A stretch of DNA of 64,000 bases, taken from the NCBI GenBank assembly GCA_023409535.1, contig JAEYGZ010000039.1:62001-126000 (forward strand), given 5' to 3'. Source of the DNA: Bacillota bacterium (lineage in GTDB: Bacteria > Bacillota > Clostridia > Lachnospirales > Lachnospiraceae). The position numbers were made by a program, and so were the translations under genes. This document shows positions 32,535 through 42,033 of this stretch, one piece after another; within the stretch, counting starts at the first letter, position 1; every line of letters starts with the position of its first letter. The notes under the pieces are model-generated. The model saw only the letters and a program-made list of their open reading frames with translations. It searched no databases and had not been told where the DNA came from.

Positions 32535-33896
32535 TCATCTGGTGATATTCTTCACCCATTTCATGGTCTTGTATCGCCAGGTGGTCAGCGGTAGCTTGAT
32601 AAGCTCATCGCTTAACAGGATAATATAGACCACGGATACCGGAAGCTTCAGAATAAAGGCTGCAATAAAACCGCACAGGATGGAACCCAGCCACATGGTG
32701 GTGCAGTCCAGGAATAATCCGAAGTTGATATCCCCGCCGGCCCGGAATACACCTACAACCATGGTCGTATTATAGGCCTGTGCGATGGCAAAATAAGTCA
32801 TGACAATCATCATAACAAAGAGATAGTTTCTGGCCTCCTCACTCAAGGACAGGGTTTGTCTGGCAATCTGTGAGGCAATCAGGATAATGAATGCACCAAT
32901 AATCCCAAGATAGATGGTAAGGCGGACGAAGCGTTTGGCATATACCTTAGCCAGTTCCTCCTTGTTCTCACCGATGGCTTTTCCCAAGATGACCGCGGTA
33001 GCATTGGCAACACCGAAGGCGACCACCATTGCCAGCTGTCTTGTTACCTGGGTAACGGAATTGGCGGCTACCGCAGCCTTCCCCAGGTGTCCGATGATAG
33101 CGGCATTGACAGAGGTTCCGGTACCCCAGATCAATTCATTTAGCATGACCGGAATGGAATATACCAGAAAATCCTTGAATAGCAGCTTGTCGTGTACTAA
33201 GATATCCCTGACATGCAGGCGAATTGACTTATTTATAACCTTGGCATAGAACAATACAATGCAAAATTCCAGAATCCTGGCAACCAAAGTGGCGATAGCC
33301 GCACCGCGAATTCCCATGGGCTCAAATCCGAATAAACCGAAGATCAGGGTAACTGCAAGGATGACATTAACGATCAGGGAGACCAGATATACAATCGTTG
33401 CAATGACCACGCGCTCCACACTTCGCATGATATTGAGATAGACCATGGTAACCGACATAAAGAGATAGGAAAACGCTATAATTCTTAAATACTGCGAACC
33501 TTGCCGGATGACGTCCATTTCATTAGAGAAGATATGCATTACAGGAGTAGGGAAAAGTAACACGAGCATGGTGAACAGTATTGCTGCAAGTAAGGCGATG
33601 CGCAAAGAGATTCCAAGTACTTTCTCGATGGTTCGGATATCCTTCTTGCCCCAATACTGAGCAGTAAGAACAGCTGCACCGGAGGTTAATCCAAACAGAA
33701 TTAAGGACAGGATAAATTGCACCTGACCGGCAAGAGAGGCACCGGAGAGCGCAGTTTCACTTACCTTGCCAAGCATGATCACATCGGCGGTGGAAACACC
33801 AACATTGATTAAATTCTGTAAAGCCATCGGCAATACCAGAGAGAACACTAATTTGTAAAATTCTCGTTTTTCTTTTTGTTCAGCAGATAATGTCAT
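32535..33896 (-). CDS. MATE-family multidrug/solute efflux transporter
   Basis: 453 aa, minus strand. GGGGGAGG before ATG 33896 rules out the upstream TTG at 33911. About twelve hydrophobic segments in two homologous halves; LVLPMALQNLINVGVSTADVIMLGKVSETALSGASLAGQVQF is a typical NorM/MatE start. Exports small molecules using a sodium or proton gradient. Convergent with the zinc-ribbon gene (2 nt between stops) and divergent from a second MATE gene. Confidence 0.92.
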   Translation of the reverse strand: MTLSAEQKEKREFYKLVFSLVLPMALQNLINVGVSTADVIMLGKVSETALSGASLAGQVQFILSLILFGLTSGAAVLTAQYWGKKDIRTIEKVLGISLRIALLAAILFTMLVLLFPTPVMHIFSNEMDVIRQGSQYLRIIAFSYLFMSVTMVYLNIMRSVERVVIATIVYLVSLIVNVILAVTLIFGLFGFEPMGIRGAAIATLVARILEFCIVLFYAKVINKSIRLHVRDILVHDKLLFKDFLVYSIPVMLNELIWGTGTSVNAAIIGHLGKAAVAANSVTQVTRQLAMVVAFGVANATAVILGKAIGENKEELAKVYAKRFVRLTIYLGIIGAFIILIASQIARQTLSLSEEARNYLFVMMIVMTYFAIAQAYNTTMVVGVFRAGGDINFGLFLDCTTMWLGSILCGFIAAFILKLPVSVVYIILLSDELIKLPLTTWRYKTMKWVKNITR

Positions 33897-34073
33897 AAAT
33901 ACCTCCCCCAATTCCTCCCGTTACTGAAACGGCATATCAGTTTCAAATTATCACGTATTATGGGAGAAGTCAATATTTTGCAGGAGCTTTCTTATAGAAC
34001 ACGCCTGCCTGTCCTAAAGGGGAAGCTGATCCCGTAATATAAAATAATACATAACGCAAGCGCTATTTTCACA

Positions 34074-34103
34074 TTGACGGAGATCGGGAAAAGATAGTAA
34101 GAT
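34074..34103 (+). promoter_or_regulatory. Possible promoter of second MATE gene
   Basis: TTGACG (34074-34079), 18 nt, TAAGAT (34098-34103). Confidence 0.35.
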
Positions 34104-34149
34104 ATACGAATATAACGTAATTTCAATCTTAAAGAAAAGGAAATAAAAT

Positions 34150-35499
34150 ATGTACGAACAGAAAAACCTGGCAAAGGGTAATGTGGCAAAGCAGTTAATT
34201 ATCTTTGCCATCCCATTTATCATTTCAAATGTAATTCAGACCATTTATAGTGTGGCGGATATGATCATCGTAGGTCAGTTTAACGGAACTGCCAGCATGT
34301 CCGGAGTAAATATCGGCGGGCAGGTAACCATGCTGATTCTTAATGTCGCCGTTGGAATCAGTACGGGCGGAACCATTATGATTGCGCAATCTGTCGGAGC
34401 GGAGAAAACGAAGCAGTTGAGCGGTATTATTGGTACATTGCTGACTTCCCTGTTTCTTTCGGCGATCGGAATGACTGTTTTGATGCTGGTTTTTAAAGAT
34501 GGTATATTGCATGCGATTCAGACCCCTGCAGAATCATTTTCTGAAGCTTCCGTTTATCTGGTTGTTACCTCTCTCGGAACCATATTTATCTTTGGGTATA
34601 ATGCACTTAGTGCGATCATGCGGGGTATGGGTGACAGCAAAAGTCCTCTGTACTTTGTGACGATTGCCTGCATCACTAATATTGTACTGGATCTTTTGCT
34701 GGTCGGAGTCTTCCGCCAGGGCGCTTTTGGTGCGGCGATTGCAACCGTAATTTCACAGGCTTTGAGTATGCTGCTATGCGTTATTTATCTGAAAAGAAAG
34801 AAATTTGTATTTGACTTTTCCTTAAGCTCCTTCCGTATACATAAGGATCATTTGGCCTCCCTTTTAAAACTGGGTATTCCTCTTACAATACAAAATCTTA
34901 TCAGTAATTTATCCTTCCTGTTCATGACAGCGCTGGTAAACGGCATGGGTGTTACTGCGTCTGCGGCAGTAGGGGCGGTAGGTAAGTATAACGGCTTTGC
35001 TATTCTCCCTGCCATTGCCATGAATGCCGCAATCTCTGCCATGGTTGCGCAAAATATCGGTGCGCAAAAAGAAGATCGTGCTATTAAGACGATGCTGACC
35101 GGCATGGGCATTTCCTATGTGATTACAGTATCCATCTTTATATTTACCCGTTTTTTCCCTCAGGAGGTTCTGCGGATGTTTTCCAATGATTCTGAGCTGA
35201 TTGAAGCGGGAATTCCCTATCTTTTTGCATTTTGTTTTGATTACCTGCTGGTGCCGGCTGCCTTCAGCATGATGGGATTCTTCATCGGCACAGGTCATAC
35301 GACCTTCTCGTTGATCTGTAATATCCTTACAGCCATTGTTATCCGTATTCCCATGGCATATCTGCTAAGCGAAACTGCCGGATTAGGGCTGCCCGGAGTT
35401 GGTTATGCGGTTCCTCTTGCCACTGCTGCAACAATTATACTTTGTCTATGGTTCTTTTTTTCCGGACGATGGAAGAAGAGAACGGTCCGCATCGAATAG
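34150..35499 (+). CDS. MATE-family efflux transporter (second)
   Basis: 449 aa, about twelve membrane segments. It begins LAKGNVAKQLIIFAIPFIISNVIQTIYSVADMIIVGQFNGTASMSGVNIGGQVTM, characteristic of the DinF/MatE group of Bacillota. AAAAGGAAATAAA precedes ATG 34150. It is divergent from the first MATE gene across a 250-nt gap and belongs to a different subgroup, so it is not a recent duplicate. Convergent with an AraC regulator that may control neither exporter. Confidence 0.92.
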   Translation: MYEQKNLAKGNVAKQLIIFAIPFIISNVIQTIYSVADMIIVGQFNGTASMSGVNIGGQVTMLILNVAVGISTGGTIMIAQSVGAEKTKQLSGIIGTLLTSLFLSAIGMTVLMLVFKDGILHAIQTPAESFSEASVYLVVTSLGTIFIFGYNALSAIMRGMGDSKSPLYFVTIACITNIVLDLLLVGVFRQGAFGAAIATVISQALSMLLCVIYLKRKKFVFDFSLSSFRIHKDHLASLLKLGIPLTIQNLISNLSFLFMTALVNGMGVTASAAVGAVGKYNGFAILPAIAMNAAISAMVAQNIGAQKEDRAIKTMLTGMGISYVITVSIFIFTRFFPQEVLRMFSNDSELIEAGIPYLFAFCFDYLLVPAAFSMMGFFIGTGHTTFSLICNILTAIVIRIPMAYLLSETAGLGLPGVGYAVPLATAATIILCLWFFFSGRWKKRTVRIE

Positions 35500-35522
35500 T
35501 TCGACCGGACCGCTCATGGATA

Positions 35523-36392
35523 TTATATTCGGTTATTATACATGGCGTATCTCTTCGGGGATACGCCTACTATTTTTGTAAAGGATTTCAGAAAGGTGCT
35601 GTAATCCAGAAAACCACAGCGGTCACATACCTCGTTGACACTGCTTCCCTCAGACAGCAGAGATTTGGCAATGCTAATTCTGCGGGCGGTCAGATATTTG
35701 TTAACGGTAGTTCCCGTAGATTGCTTAAAGATACGGCAGATAAAGGATTTGCTCAGGAAAAAATGCTCTGCCAGCTGCTGTATGGAGAGCGGCTCTCCAA
35801 TATTTTGATTAATATATTCCAATATACTGTTCACTTGCTGGTCATACTGATAGTGGAAGCTTTCCACCAGCTCCTCTTTTTCCTGTCGCTGATGAACCTC
35901 TTTATTTAAGAAAATCATCAATTCTGTAAAGGAAAGCTTCTCCAGAATATCCTCCGCATAACCGGACAGGCTTGTAATCTTATGAATATAATACAGAAAG
36001 CGTTGCTGCCCCGCTTTATCCAGAGAGATACGGTGACTGAACCCCGGTTCCCGGTGGGTAAAATAGTAATCCAGCTCAGTTTTGCCTGTGGAAAGGGATC
36101 TTAAAAAATCCGGATGGATCGAAATAACAATACGCTCATATTCCGCCTGATCGATCTGGGTCAGATAATGACTCTCGTATTGATTGATGAAAAACAGGTC
36201 GCCGGGTTCAATTTTATATGATTTATTATCAATTAAGAATTGCTTTCCCCCGGATATGGAATAGTAAATTTCATAACAGTCATGGATGTGGATATTCATC
36301 GTTTTTTCTTCAAAGAATAGATGTGCAATGGCAAAATATTTATCCTTAATGCAGGATTCAACCGCTGGTTTACAGGAGCTATATTCCTTCAT
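35523..36392 (-). CDS. AraC-family transcriptional regulator
   Basis: 289 aa, minus strand. An N-terminal cupin sensor domain (MNIHIHDCYEIYYSISGGKQFLIDNKSYKIEPGDLFFINQYESHYL) and a C-terminal double helix-turn-helix domain (about residues 190-288, including QQLAEHFFLSKSFICRIFKQSTGTTVNKYL and SVNEVCDRCGFLDYSTFLKSFTKIVGVSPKRYA). The cupin form is typical of sugar-responsive regulators. It is divergent from the kduI operon 282 nt away, which is therefore its likeliest target; this is inferred from position. Confidence 0.9.
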   Translation of the reverse strand: MKEYSSCKPAVESCIKDKYFAIAHLFFEEKTMNIHIHDCYEIYYSISGGKQFLIDNKSYKIEPGDLFFINQYESHYLTQIDQAEYERIVISIHPDFLRSLSTGKTELDYYFTHREPGFSHRISLDKAGQQRFLYYIHKITSLSGYAEDILEKLSFTELMIFLNKEVHQRQEKEELVESFHYQYDQQVNSILEYINQNIGEPLSIQQLAEHFFLSKSFICRIFKQSTGTTVNKYLTARRISIAKSLLSEGSSVNEVCDRCGFLDYSTFLKSFTKIVGVSPKRYAMYNNRI

Positions 36393-36522
36393 TTACTTCT
36401 TCCTTTCAGGCGAATCGAGTGTATAAAAGGTACAAATTTTTAAAGTTATTTTTATTCTAACATGAATGTTCAATAAATTCAATATTTATGATAATAAACG
36501 ACAAGAAAAAGAAAATATGATA

Positions 36523-36531
36523 TGGTATATT
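36523..36531 (+). promoter_or_regulatory. Extended -10 promoter of the kdu operon
   Basis: TGGTATATT (TGn + TATATT) without a good -35, as expected for an activator-dependent promoter. Confidence 0.4.
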
Positions 36532-36538
36532 AATTAAG

Positions 36539-36598
36539 CAGATAAGTCTGAACGCATGGAAAAGCGAAACTTTCGAACTGTTTCTCTGCTTATCTGAT
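36539..36598 (+). other. Leader hairpin of the kdu operon
   Basis: CAGATAAG (near 36539) pairs with CTTATCTG (near 36598). The loop contains a second palindrome CGAAACTTTCG. It would lie at the 5' end of the kduI transcript. Confidence 0.4.
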
Positions 36599-36674
36599 TC
36601 AACTTAGTCATACTCATTGCGATTACACAAGAAAATTAATGTAAATAAATCATTTCAGAGAGGATGGTAATCTT

Positions 36675-37502
36675 ATGGAACTTAGAACAGCAGTATCCCC
36701 CAAGGATGTCAAGCATTATACTACCGATCAGCTTAGAGAGGAATTTTTGGTTCAGAATTTATTTGTACCCGGCGAGATCAAGACAGTTTACAGTCATATT
36801 GACCGTATCATCATCGGCGCAGCGGTTCCGGTAAGTCCGCTTACCTTAACAGCAGGTGAGGAAATCCGTGCAAAGTATTTCCTGGAACGCAGGGAACTTG
36901 GTATTATCAATATCGGCGGCAAGGGTACTGTTACTGTTGACGGCACCGTATACACACTGGAATATAAGGAAGGTATGTATATCGGAATGGGTTCAAAGGA
37001 TATCCTGTTTGCCAGTGAAGACAAAGCAAATCCCGCGTTATTCTATTTTAACAGTGCGCCTGCGCATAAGACGTATCCCACAGTACACATTAAACCTGAG
37101 AATTGCGTTAATGTGGAGCTTGGTTCCTTGGAGTCTTCCAATCACAGAGTTATTACAAAATATATTCTTCCCGGTCAGGTGGAGAGCTGTCAGCTGGTTA
37201 TGGGTATGACAAAGCTTAAGCCCGGCAGTGTTTGGAACACAATGCCTTCCCATACACACGACAGAAGAATGGAGGTTTATCTCTATTTTGATATGCCTGA
37301 GGATGCGCTGGTATTCCACTATATGGGAGAACCCACAGAAACCAGACATATCGTTATGAGAAACCGTGACATCGTTATTTCACCCAGCTGGTCCATTCAT
37401 TCCGGCAGCGGTACGCAGGCTTATACCTTTATCTGGGGTATGGTTGGTGAGAATCAGGATTTCGATGATATGGATGCCGTTGCAATGAAGGATTTACGAT
37501 AA
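36675..37502 (+). CDS. kduI: 5-dehydro-4-deoxy-D-glucuronate isomerase
   Basis: 275 aa, the usual length. It isomerises 4-deoxy-L-threo-5-hexosulose uronate to 2-dehydro-3-deoxy-5-keto gluconate in the breakdown of unsaturated uronates from pectin or glycosaminoglycans. The family sequence is clear from MELRTAVSPKDVKHYTTDQLREEFL to the end, and the zinc site includes the His cluster of PSHTHDRRMEVYLYFDM near residue 195 and the later His of SWSIHSG. AGAGGATGG precedes ATG 36675. First gene of a three-gene operon (kduI, carbohydrate-binding-like gene, kduD). Confidence 0.95.
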   Translation: MELRTAVSPKDVKHYTTDQLREEFLVQNLFVPGEIKTVYSHIDRIIIGAAVPVSPLTLTAGEEIRAKYFLERRELGIINIGGKGTVTVDGTVYTLEYKEGMYIGMGSKDILFASEDKANPALFYFNSAPAHKTYPTVHIKPENCVNVELGSLESSNHRVITKYILPGQVESCQLVMGMTKLKPGSVWNTMPSHTHDRRMEVYLYFDMPEDALVFHYMGEPTETRHIVMRNRDIVISPSWSIHSGSGTQAYTFIWGMVGENQDFDDMDAVAMKDLR

Positions 37503-37521
37503 TTTGGGCCGGAGGTAACAG

Positions 37522-38319
37522 ATGGACTTATCAATCGAGATTAAGGACAGCCAGGGCAGTCTTCTGGCTTCGAATATGGCAGCAGGCGAGGTTGGACTGG
37601 TTTATCGCGGGCAGTACAAGGAAGGTGACCGGATTGTTATCCATTCCTCTGAGGTGGATACCTATCTGAAGGTTCAGGTGGATGATGCCTTGGGCAATGC
37701 ATTCTTATATCTTACCAAAAAGGAAATCACATATTATATTCCTTTTGCTGAAAAGCGGAGCTCTTATTCTCCTAAGGTATTTTCGGGAAGCCTGCATTAT
37801 CTCTGGGCAAGAAAGGCTACGGAGGAAGAGATCCGGGAGTATAAGAATCTGGCACTGAATGTAATGGACCAGCATGAGGCTGACGGCGCATATCCCCATG
37901 TAACAGCCAATGTGGAGACCAGGGGGGAAGCAGTATTTGCAGCTAGAAATGCAATTGACGGGGTTCGTGAGAATCATTCCCATGGTATTTGGCCATACCA
38001 GTCCTGGGGAATTAACCGCCAGGATGATGCCGAGTTTAAGCTGGATTTTGGCAGACCGGTTGATATTGATAAAATTGTGCTTTACACAAGAGCAGATTTT
38101 CCTCATGACAACTGGTGGACCCAGGTAACACTCAGCTTCAGTAACGGCACCGGTCAGCATTGGGAGCTTCAAAAATCAGATAAAGCACATATTCTGAATC
38201 TGCAGCTGAAGAATATCTGCTGGCTGGTACTCAGCGATCTGAAGAAAGCGGATGATCCGTCTCCGTTTCCGGCGCTGACACAGATTGAGGTATACGGAAC
38301 GGAAGCCGGAGCTAAGTGA
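37522..38319 (+). CDS. Cytoplasmic carbohydrate-binding/discoidin-like protein in the kdu operon
   Basis: 265 aa, no signal peptide. The N-terminal ~90 residues are beta-rich (MDLSIEIKDSQGSLLASNMAAGEVGLVYRGQYKEGDRIVIH). The rest (NVETRGEAVFAARNAIDGVRENHSHGIWPYQSWGINRQDDAEFKLDFGRPVDIDKIVLYTRADFPHDNWWTQVTLSFSNG) has the look of an F5/8 type-C (discoidin) domain, which usually binds sugars outside the cell. A cytoplasmic copy sandwiched between kduI and kduD is odd; it could be a scaffold or an unrecognised enzyme. GGAGG precedes ATG 37522, 20 nt after kduI. Confidence 0.7.
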   Translation: MDLSIEIKDSQGSLLASNMAAGEVGLVYRGQYKEGDRIVIHSSEVDTYLKVQVDDALGNAFLYLTKKEITYYIPFAEKRSSYSPKVFSGSLHYLWARKATEEEIREYKNLALNVMDQHEADGAYPHVTANVETRGEAVFAARNAIDGVRENHSHGIWPYQSWGINRQDDAEFKLDFGRPVDIDKIVLYTRADFPHDNWWTQVTLSFSNGTGQHWELQKSDKAHILNLQLKNICWLVLSDLKKADDPSPFPALTQIEVYGTEAGAK

Positions 38320-38398
38320 TAGTTATACAATAGAGATAAAGCGTAAGCTTTTTCATAAAGAGACTATAAATTTTGAAGATTGGAAAGGAGATATTAAT

Positions 38399-39187
38399 AT
38401 GGATCAATATTTGGATCGTTTTTCACTTAAAGGCAAGGTTGCTCTGATCACAGGCGCATCCTACGGAATTGGTTTTGCCATCGCCACCGCATATGCCGCA
38501 GCAGGTGCTGCCATCTGCTTCAATGACATCAATGAGGAGAAGCTGGCAAACGGCTTAAAATCATATGAGGAAGCAGGCATCAAGGCACACGGCTATGTAT
38601 GCGACGTTACCGATGAGGACGCGGTTAATGCAATGGTAGCAAAGATTGAGAAGGAGGTCGGAGTAATCGATATTCTGGTTAACAATGCCGGCATCATCAG
38701 CCGTACCCCCATGCTTGAGATGTCAGCTGCAGAGTTCAGAAAAGTTATCGACGTTGACTTAAATGCACCTTTCATCGTATCCAAGGCAGTTATCCCCAGC
38801 ATGATCAAAAAGGGCCACGGAAAGATTATCAACATCTGTTCCATGATGAGCGAGCTCGGACGTGAAACTGTTTCCGCTTATGCAGCTGCAAAGGGCGGTC
38901 TTAAGATGTTAACAAAGAATATCTGCTCCGAGTACGGCGGCAGCAATATCCAGTGTAACGGTATCGGACCCGGATATATTGAGACACCTCAGACAGCACC
39001 CCTTCGCGTTCCCGGAAATCCTTTCAATGATTTCATTATCTCCAAGACACCTGCAGCAAGATGGGGAACCACAGATGACCTGACTGGACCGGCTGTATTC
39101 TTGGCTTCCGATGCTTCTGATTTCGTTAACGGTCATATTCTCTATGTAGACGGCGGTATTCTGGCTTACATCGGAAAGCAGCCGTAA
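38399..39187 (+). CDS. kduD: 2-dehydro-3-deoxy-D-gluconate 5-dehydrogenase (SDR)
   Basis: 262 aa. AAGGAGAT at 38386-38393 gives ATG 38399; the longer frame starting 38285 overlaps the previous gene. It has the short-chain dehydrogenase motifs TGASYGIG (residue ~17) for NAD(P) binding, NNAG, the catalytic Ser of SMMSE and Y-x3-K (YAAAKGG). Its neighbour kduI fixes the substrate: KduD converts 2,5-diketo-3-deoxygluconate to 2-keto-3-deoxygluconate. The gluconate 5-dehydrogenases are close relatives; context favours KduD. Confidence 0.9.
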   Translation: MDQYLDRFSLKGKVALITGASYGIGFAIATAYAAAGAAICFNDINEEKLANGLKSYEEAGIKAHGYVCDVTDEDAVNAMVAKIEKEVGVIDILVNNAGIISRTPMLEMSAAEFRKVIDVDLNAPFIVSKAVIPSMIKKGHGKIINICSMMSELGRETVSAYAAAKGGLKMLTKNICSEYGGSNIQCNGIGPGYIETPQTAPLRVPGNPFNDFIISKTPAARWGTTDDLTGPAVFLASDASDFVNGHILYVDGGILAYIGKQP

Positions 39188-39239
39188 TACTGGAAATTAA
39201 ATCGTTTATTTCATAAGATTCGCTTAAAATAAACCCATG

Positions 39240-39278
39240 AGAACAGGACAGGAATTGATATTCTTGTCCTGTTCTTTT
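39240..39278 (+). terminator. Terminator of the kdu operon
   Basis: AGAACAGGACA (39240-39250) and TGTCCTGTTCT (39265-39275), TTT. The rest of the 39188-39543 gap holds the palindrome ATTGATA-A-TATCAAT near 39306-39320, GTTGAAA/TTTCAAC arms around 39363-39390, and the promoter listed next. Confidence 0.9.
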
Positions 39279-39463
39279 GCTATCTACAAAAAAGGCAAAT
39301 AGATAATTGATAATATCAATAATTGAGCCTTTTGTCCTAATTTATTGAAACCGAATTCATTGTTGAAAAATAGCATAATACCTTTCAACATTTTAGAAAT
39401 ATCAACAATAATAATTAATTTTACAAAAAGTCGCTATAACACAAATCATTGTCAAATCAACCA

Positions 39464-39491
39464 TTGATTTTATTCCGTAGCTTTATATACT
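39464..39491 (+). promoter_or_regulatory. Candidate promoter of the GH2 gene
   Basis: TTGATT (39464-39469), 16 nt, TATACT (39486-39491). Confidence 0.5.
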
Positions 39492-39543
39492 GAATGTCAT
39501 ACGGATACTATATAGCAGAGAGAATATTAATTTGGAGGGTTTT

Positions 39544-41982
39544 ATGAAAGAGATACAGCTTAGTAACTGGAGATTTCACTATAATGATTGTCCCGACGCC
39601 TGGTTTAAAGGATATCAGGAGGATGCCTGGGAGGAGGTAACAGTGCCTCATGACTGGTCGGTACATATGCCGTTTTCCAGAGAATATTCCAGCGGAACGG
39701 GATATGTGGCCGGAGGTACCGGCTGGTACCGTACCAGCTTTTGGCTTCCCAGGGAGTGGGAAGGAAAACGCATCTTCGTCATCTTTGACGGAGTATATAA
39801 GAATAGTCAGGTATGGTGCAACAGCTATTATATGGGCAAGCGTCCCTATGGATACAGTACTTTCCGCTATGATATAACAGAACAGGCCTGCTTTGGTGAG
39901 AAGGCTAATGTAATTGCGGTCAGAGCGGATCACCGGGATATCGCCGACTCCCGATGGTTTACCGGCTCCGGCCTGGTTCGCAAGGTGACAGTAACGGCAG
40001 AGGCACCCATACATCCCGAGTTTCAGGGAATCTACGTTAAGACTCCCGAGGCAACAGAGGAATTGGCGGAGCTTGAAATTGATCATTCCATTCAAAATGA
40101 TTCTGATCAGGAGGTAACAGTAACGGTAGAGAGTCTGCTGGCTTATAAAGGGGTCCGGGTGCTTAAGCTGCAGTCACAAGTACAGTTGTCAGCCGGCACC
40201 GGTACGACCGTGAGAACCGGCGGCCAGCTGACAAATCCCAGGCTCTGGTCGCCGGAACAGCCTGACCTATATCAGCTGACAACAAGGATCAGCGCAACAG
40301 CGAAGGAAACGGATTTCTCCAGCAGTATGGAGACGGTGCAGAAGGTGGGCGTTCGAGGCGTTGAGTTTCATCCGGATAAGGGCTTTTTCCTAAACGGCAA
40401 ATCCTATAAATTAAAGGGGGTCTGTATCCATCATGATGCGGGTTGCCTGGGAGCCGCCGTTACTCCGGAGGTATGGCTGCGACGATTGGAATACCTGAAA
40501 GAAATGGGCTGTAATGCCGTAAGAATGAGCCACAACCCCCATATGCCCGAATTATATGACCTGTGCGATCACCTGGGTTTCTTTGTAATAGATGAAGCCT
40601 TCGATGAATGGGAGGGTCCGAAGAATAAATGGTCCGCCGGACATAATGTCTACCCCCCGAAGCATCAGGGCTATTATGAAGAGTTCCCTGTATGGCATGA
40701 ACAGGATCTGGCCGATCTGATCAAACGGGACAGAAACCATCCCAGTATCATTGCCTGGAGCATCGGCAATGAGATTGACTATCCCAATGACCCCTATTGC
40801 CATCCGCTCTTTAAAAGCATGGAGGGGAATAATGACAAGAATAAGCCGCAGACTGAGATGCGGTATAATCCCGGCAAACCCAATGCAGAGAGATTATCGG
40901 TGCTTGCAAAGCATCTGACGGACATCGTAAAATGTCATGATCTTACCAGGCCGGTGACTGCCGCGGTTGCATTTCCGGAGTTATCTGCAAGAATAGGGTA
41001 TTTTGATTCCTTTGATATCGTCGGTTATAATTATAAAGAACAGTTCTACGCACAGGATCATAAGACCTTTCCTGAGAAGCCCTTTCTGGGGAGCGAGAAC
41101 AGCCATTCCCTGAAGGCATGGAAGGCTGTCAGGGATCAGGAGTATATCTCGGGACAATTTCTCTGGACCGGTATTGATTATCTGGGAGAGGCGCGCGGAT
41201 GGCCGATTCACGGTTCCGGTGCCGGTATCCTGACCTTAGCTGGCTTCCCGAAGACCTCGTATTATCGTAGAAAGAGCTTTTGGGCATGTGAGCCGGTGCT
41301 GTATCTGGTGACTGCAAGAGCGGATTCTGCGGAGAGCGGAAGGCTGTCCGAACCTGATAATCAAGAATGGAAGACTATGTACCGGAGCTGGAATTATGTG
41401 TTTGGTGAGTGTATCGAGGTAAGATGCTATACGAATTTACCGTCGGCAGAATTATACTGCAATGGCAAGAGTCTCGGAAGCAGGGCTTATGATGATGAGC
41501 TTGGGTATATTGAGTGGTTTGTGCCCTATGAGGCCGGTGAACTCAGTGTCATAGGACAGGTAAAGGCAACAGGACAGGGACAGGTCATTGGCCGGATAGG
41601 GACACAGATTGCAGATTCCATTGCATCTACCGGACGTTCCTGTGATATCCGGTTAAAGAATTGGACATCGTCCCTGCAATCGCTGCCTGACTATCTCCCT
41701 GCGGATAACTGCACATTAACCCAGATCGAAGTAACTGTTACGGATGAGGAGGGAAGATGGGTAACGAATGACAGCACCATGCTCTTTGTTCAGGTATCCG
41801 GTCCCGGCAGGTTAGCAGGTCTGGAGAACGGTGATCTTGCCGACGTTACGGAATACAGTGCCGCTTATCGCAGAGCTTATGAAGGACGGCTGCTGATCTA
41901 TGCTGCAAGGACGGAGGGTGCCGGGGAGATTAAGGTCACCGTAAGCGGTGCAGGCTTAAGAACAGCCGAGCTTACCTGTTAA
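39544..41982 (+). CDS. Glycoside hydrolase family 2 (beta-galactosidase type)
   Basis: 812 aa, cytoplasmic (no signal peptide). GGAGGG precedes ATG 39544. The order is sugar-binding domain (residues ~5-180), immunoglobulin-like domain, TIM barrel with general acid/base E410 (AWSIGNE) and nucleophile E518 (LGSEN), then C-terminal beta domains. The acceptor may be beta-galactoside or beta-glucuronide; with galK-galE-galT in the same window and a GH35 enzyme next door, galactoside is likelier (inference). It is preceded by a promoter and ends in a terminator shared with the AraC gene. Confidence 0.92.
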   Translation: MKEIQLSNWRFHYNDCPDAWFKGYQEDAWEEVTVPHDWSVHMPFSREYSSGTGYVAGGTGWYRTSFWLPREWEGKRIFVIFDGVYKNSQVWCNSYYMGKRPYGYSTFRYDITEQACFGEKANVIAVRADHRDIADSRWFTGSGLVRKVTVTAEAPIHPEFQGIYVKTPEATEELAELEIDHSIQNDSDQEVTVTVESLLAYKGVRVLKLQSQVQLSAGTGTTVRTGGQLTNPRLWSPEQPDLYQLTTRISATAKETDFSSSMETVQKVGVRGVEFHPDKGFFLNGKSYKLKGVCIHHDAGCLGAAVTPEVWLRRLEYLKEMGCNAVRMSHNPHMPELYDLCDHLGFFVIDEAFDEWEGPKNKWSAGHNVYPPKHQGYYEEFPVWHEQDLADLIKRDRNHPSIIAWSIGNEIDYPNDPYCHPLFKSMEGNNDKNKPQTEMRYNPGKPNAERLSVLAKHLTDIVKCHDLTRPVTAAVAFPELSARIGYFDSFDIVGYNYKEQFYAQDHKTFPEKPFLGSENSHSLKAWKAVRDQEYISGQFLWTGIDYLGEARGWPIHGSGAGILTLAGFPKTSYYRRKSFWACEPVLYLVTARADSAESGRLSEPDNQEWKTMYRSWNYVFGECIEVRCYTNLPSAELYCNGKSLGSRAYDDELGYIEWFVPYEAGELSVIGQVKATGQGQVIGRIGTQIADSIASTGRSCDIRLKNWTSSLQSLPDYLPADNCTLTQIEVTVTDEEGRWVTNDSTMLFVQVSGPGRLAGLENGDLADVTEYSAAYRRAYEGRLLIYAARTEGAGEIKVTVSGAGLRTAELTC

Positions 41983-41993
41983 TATTTATAAAG

Positions 41994-42033
41994 TAACCGG
42001 CCGTACGAGGTAATCCGAATGGCCGGTTATTTC
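41994..42033. terminator. Bidirectional terminator between GH2 and AraC genes
   Basis: TAACCGGCC (41994-42002) and GGCCGGTTA (42021-42029), TTTC. Confidence 0.8.
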
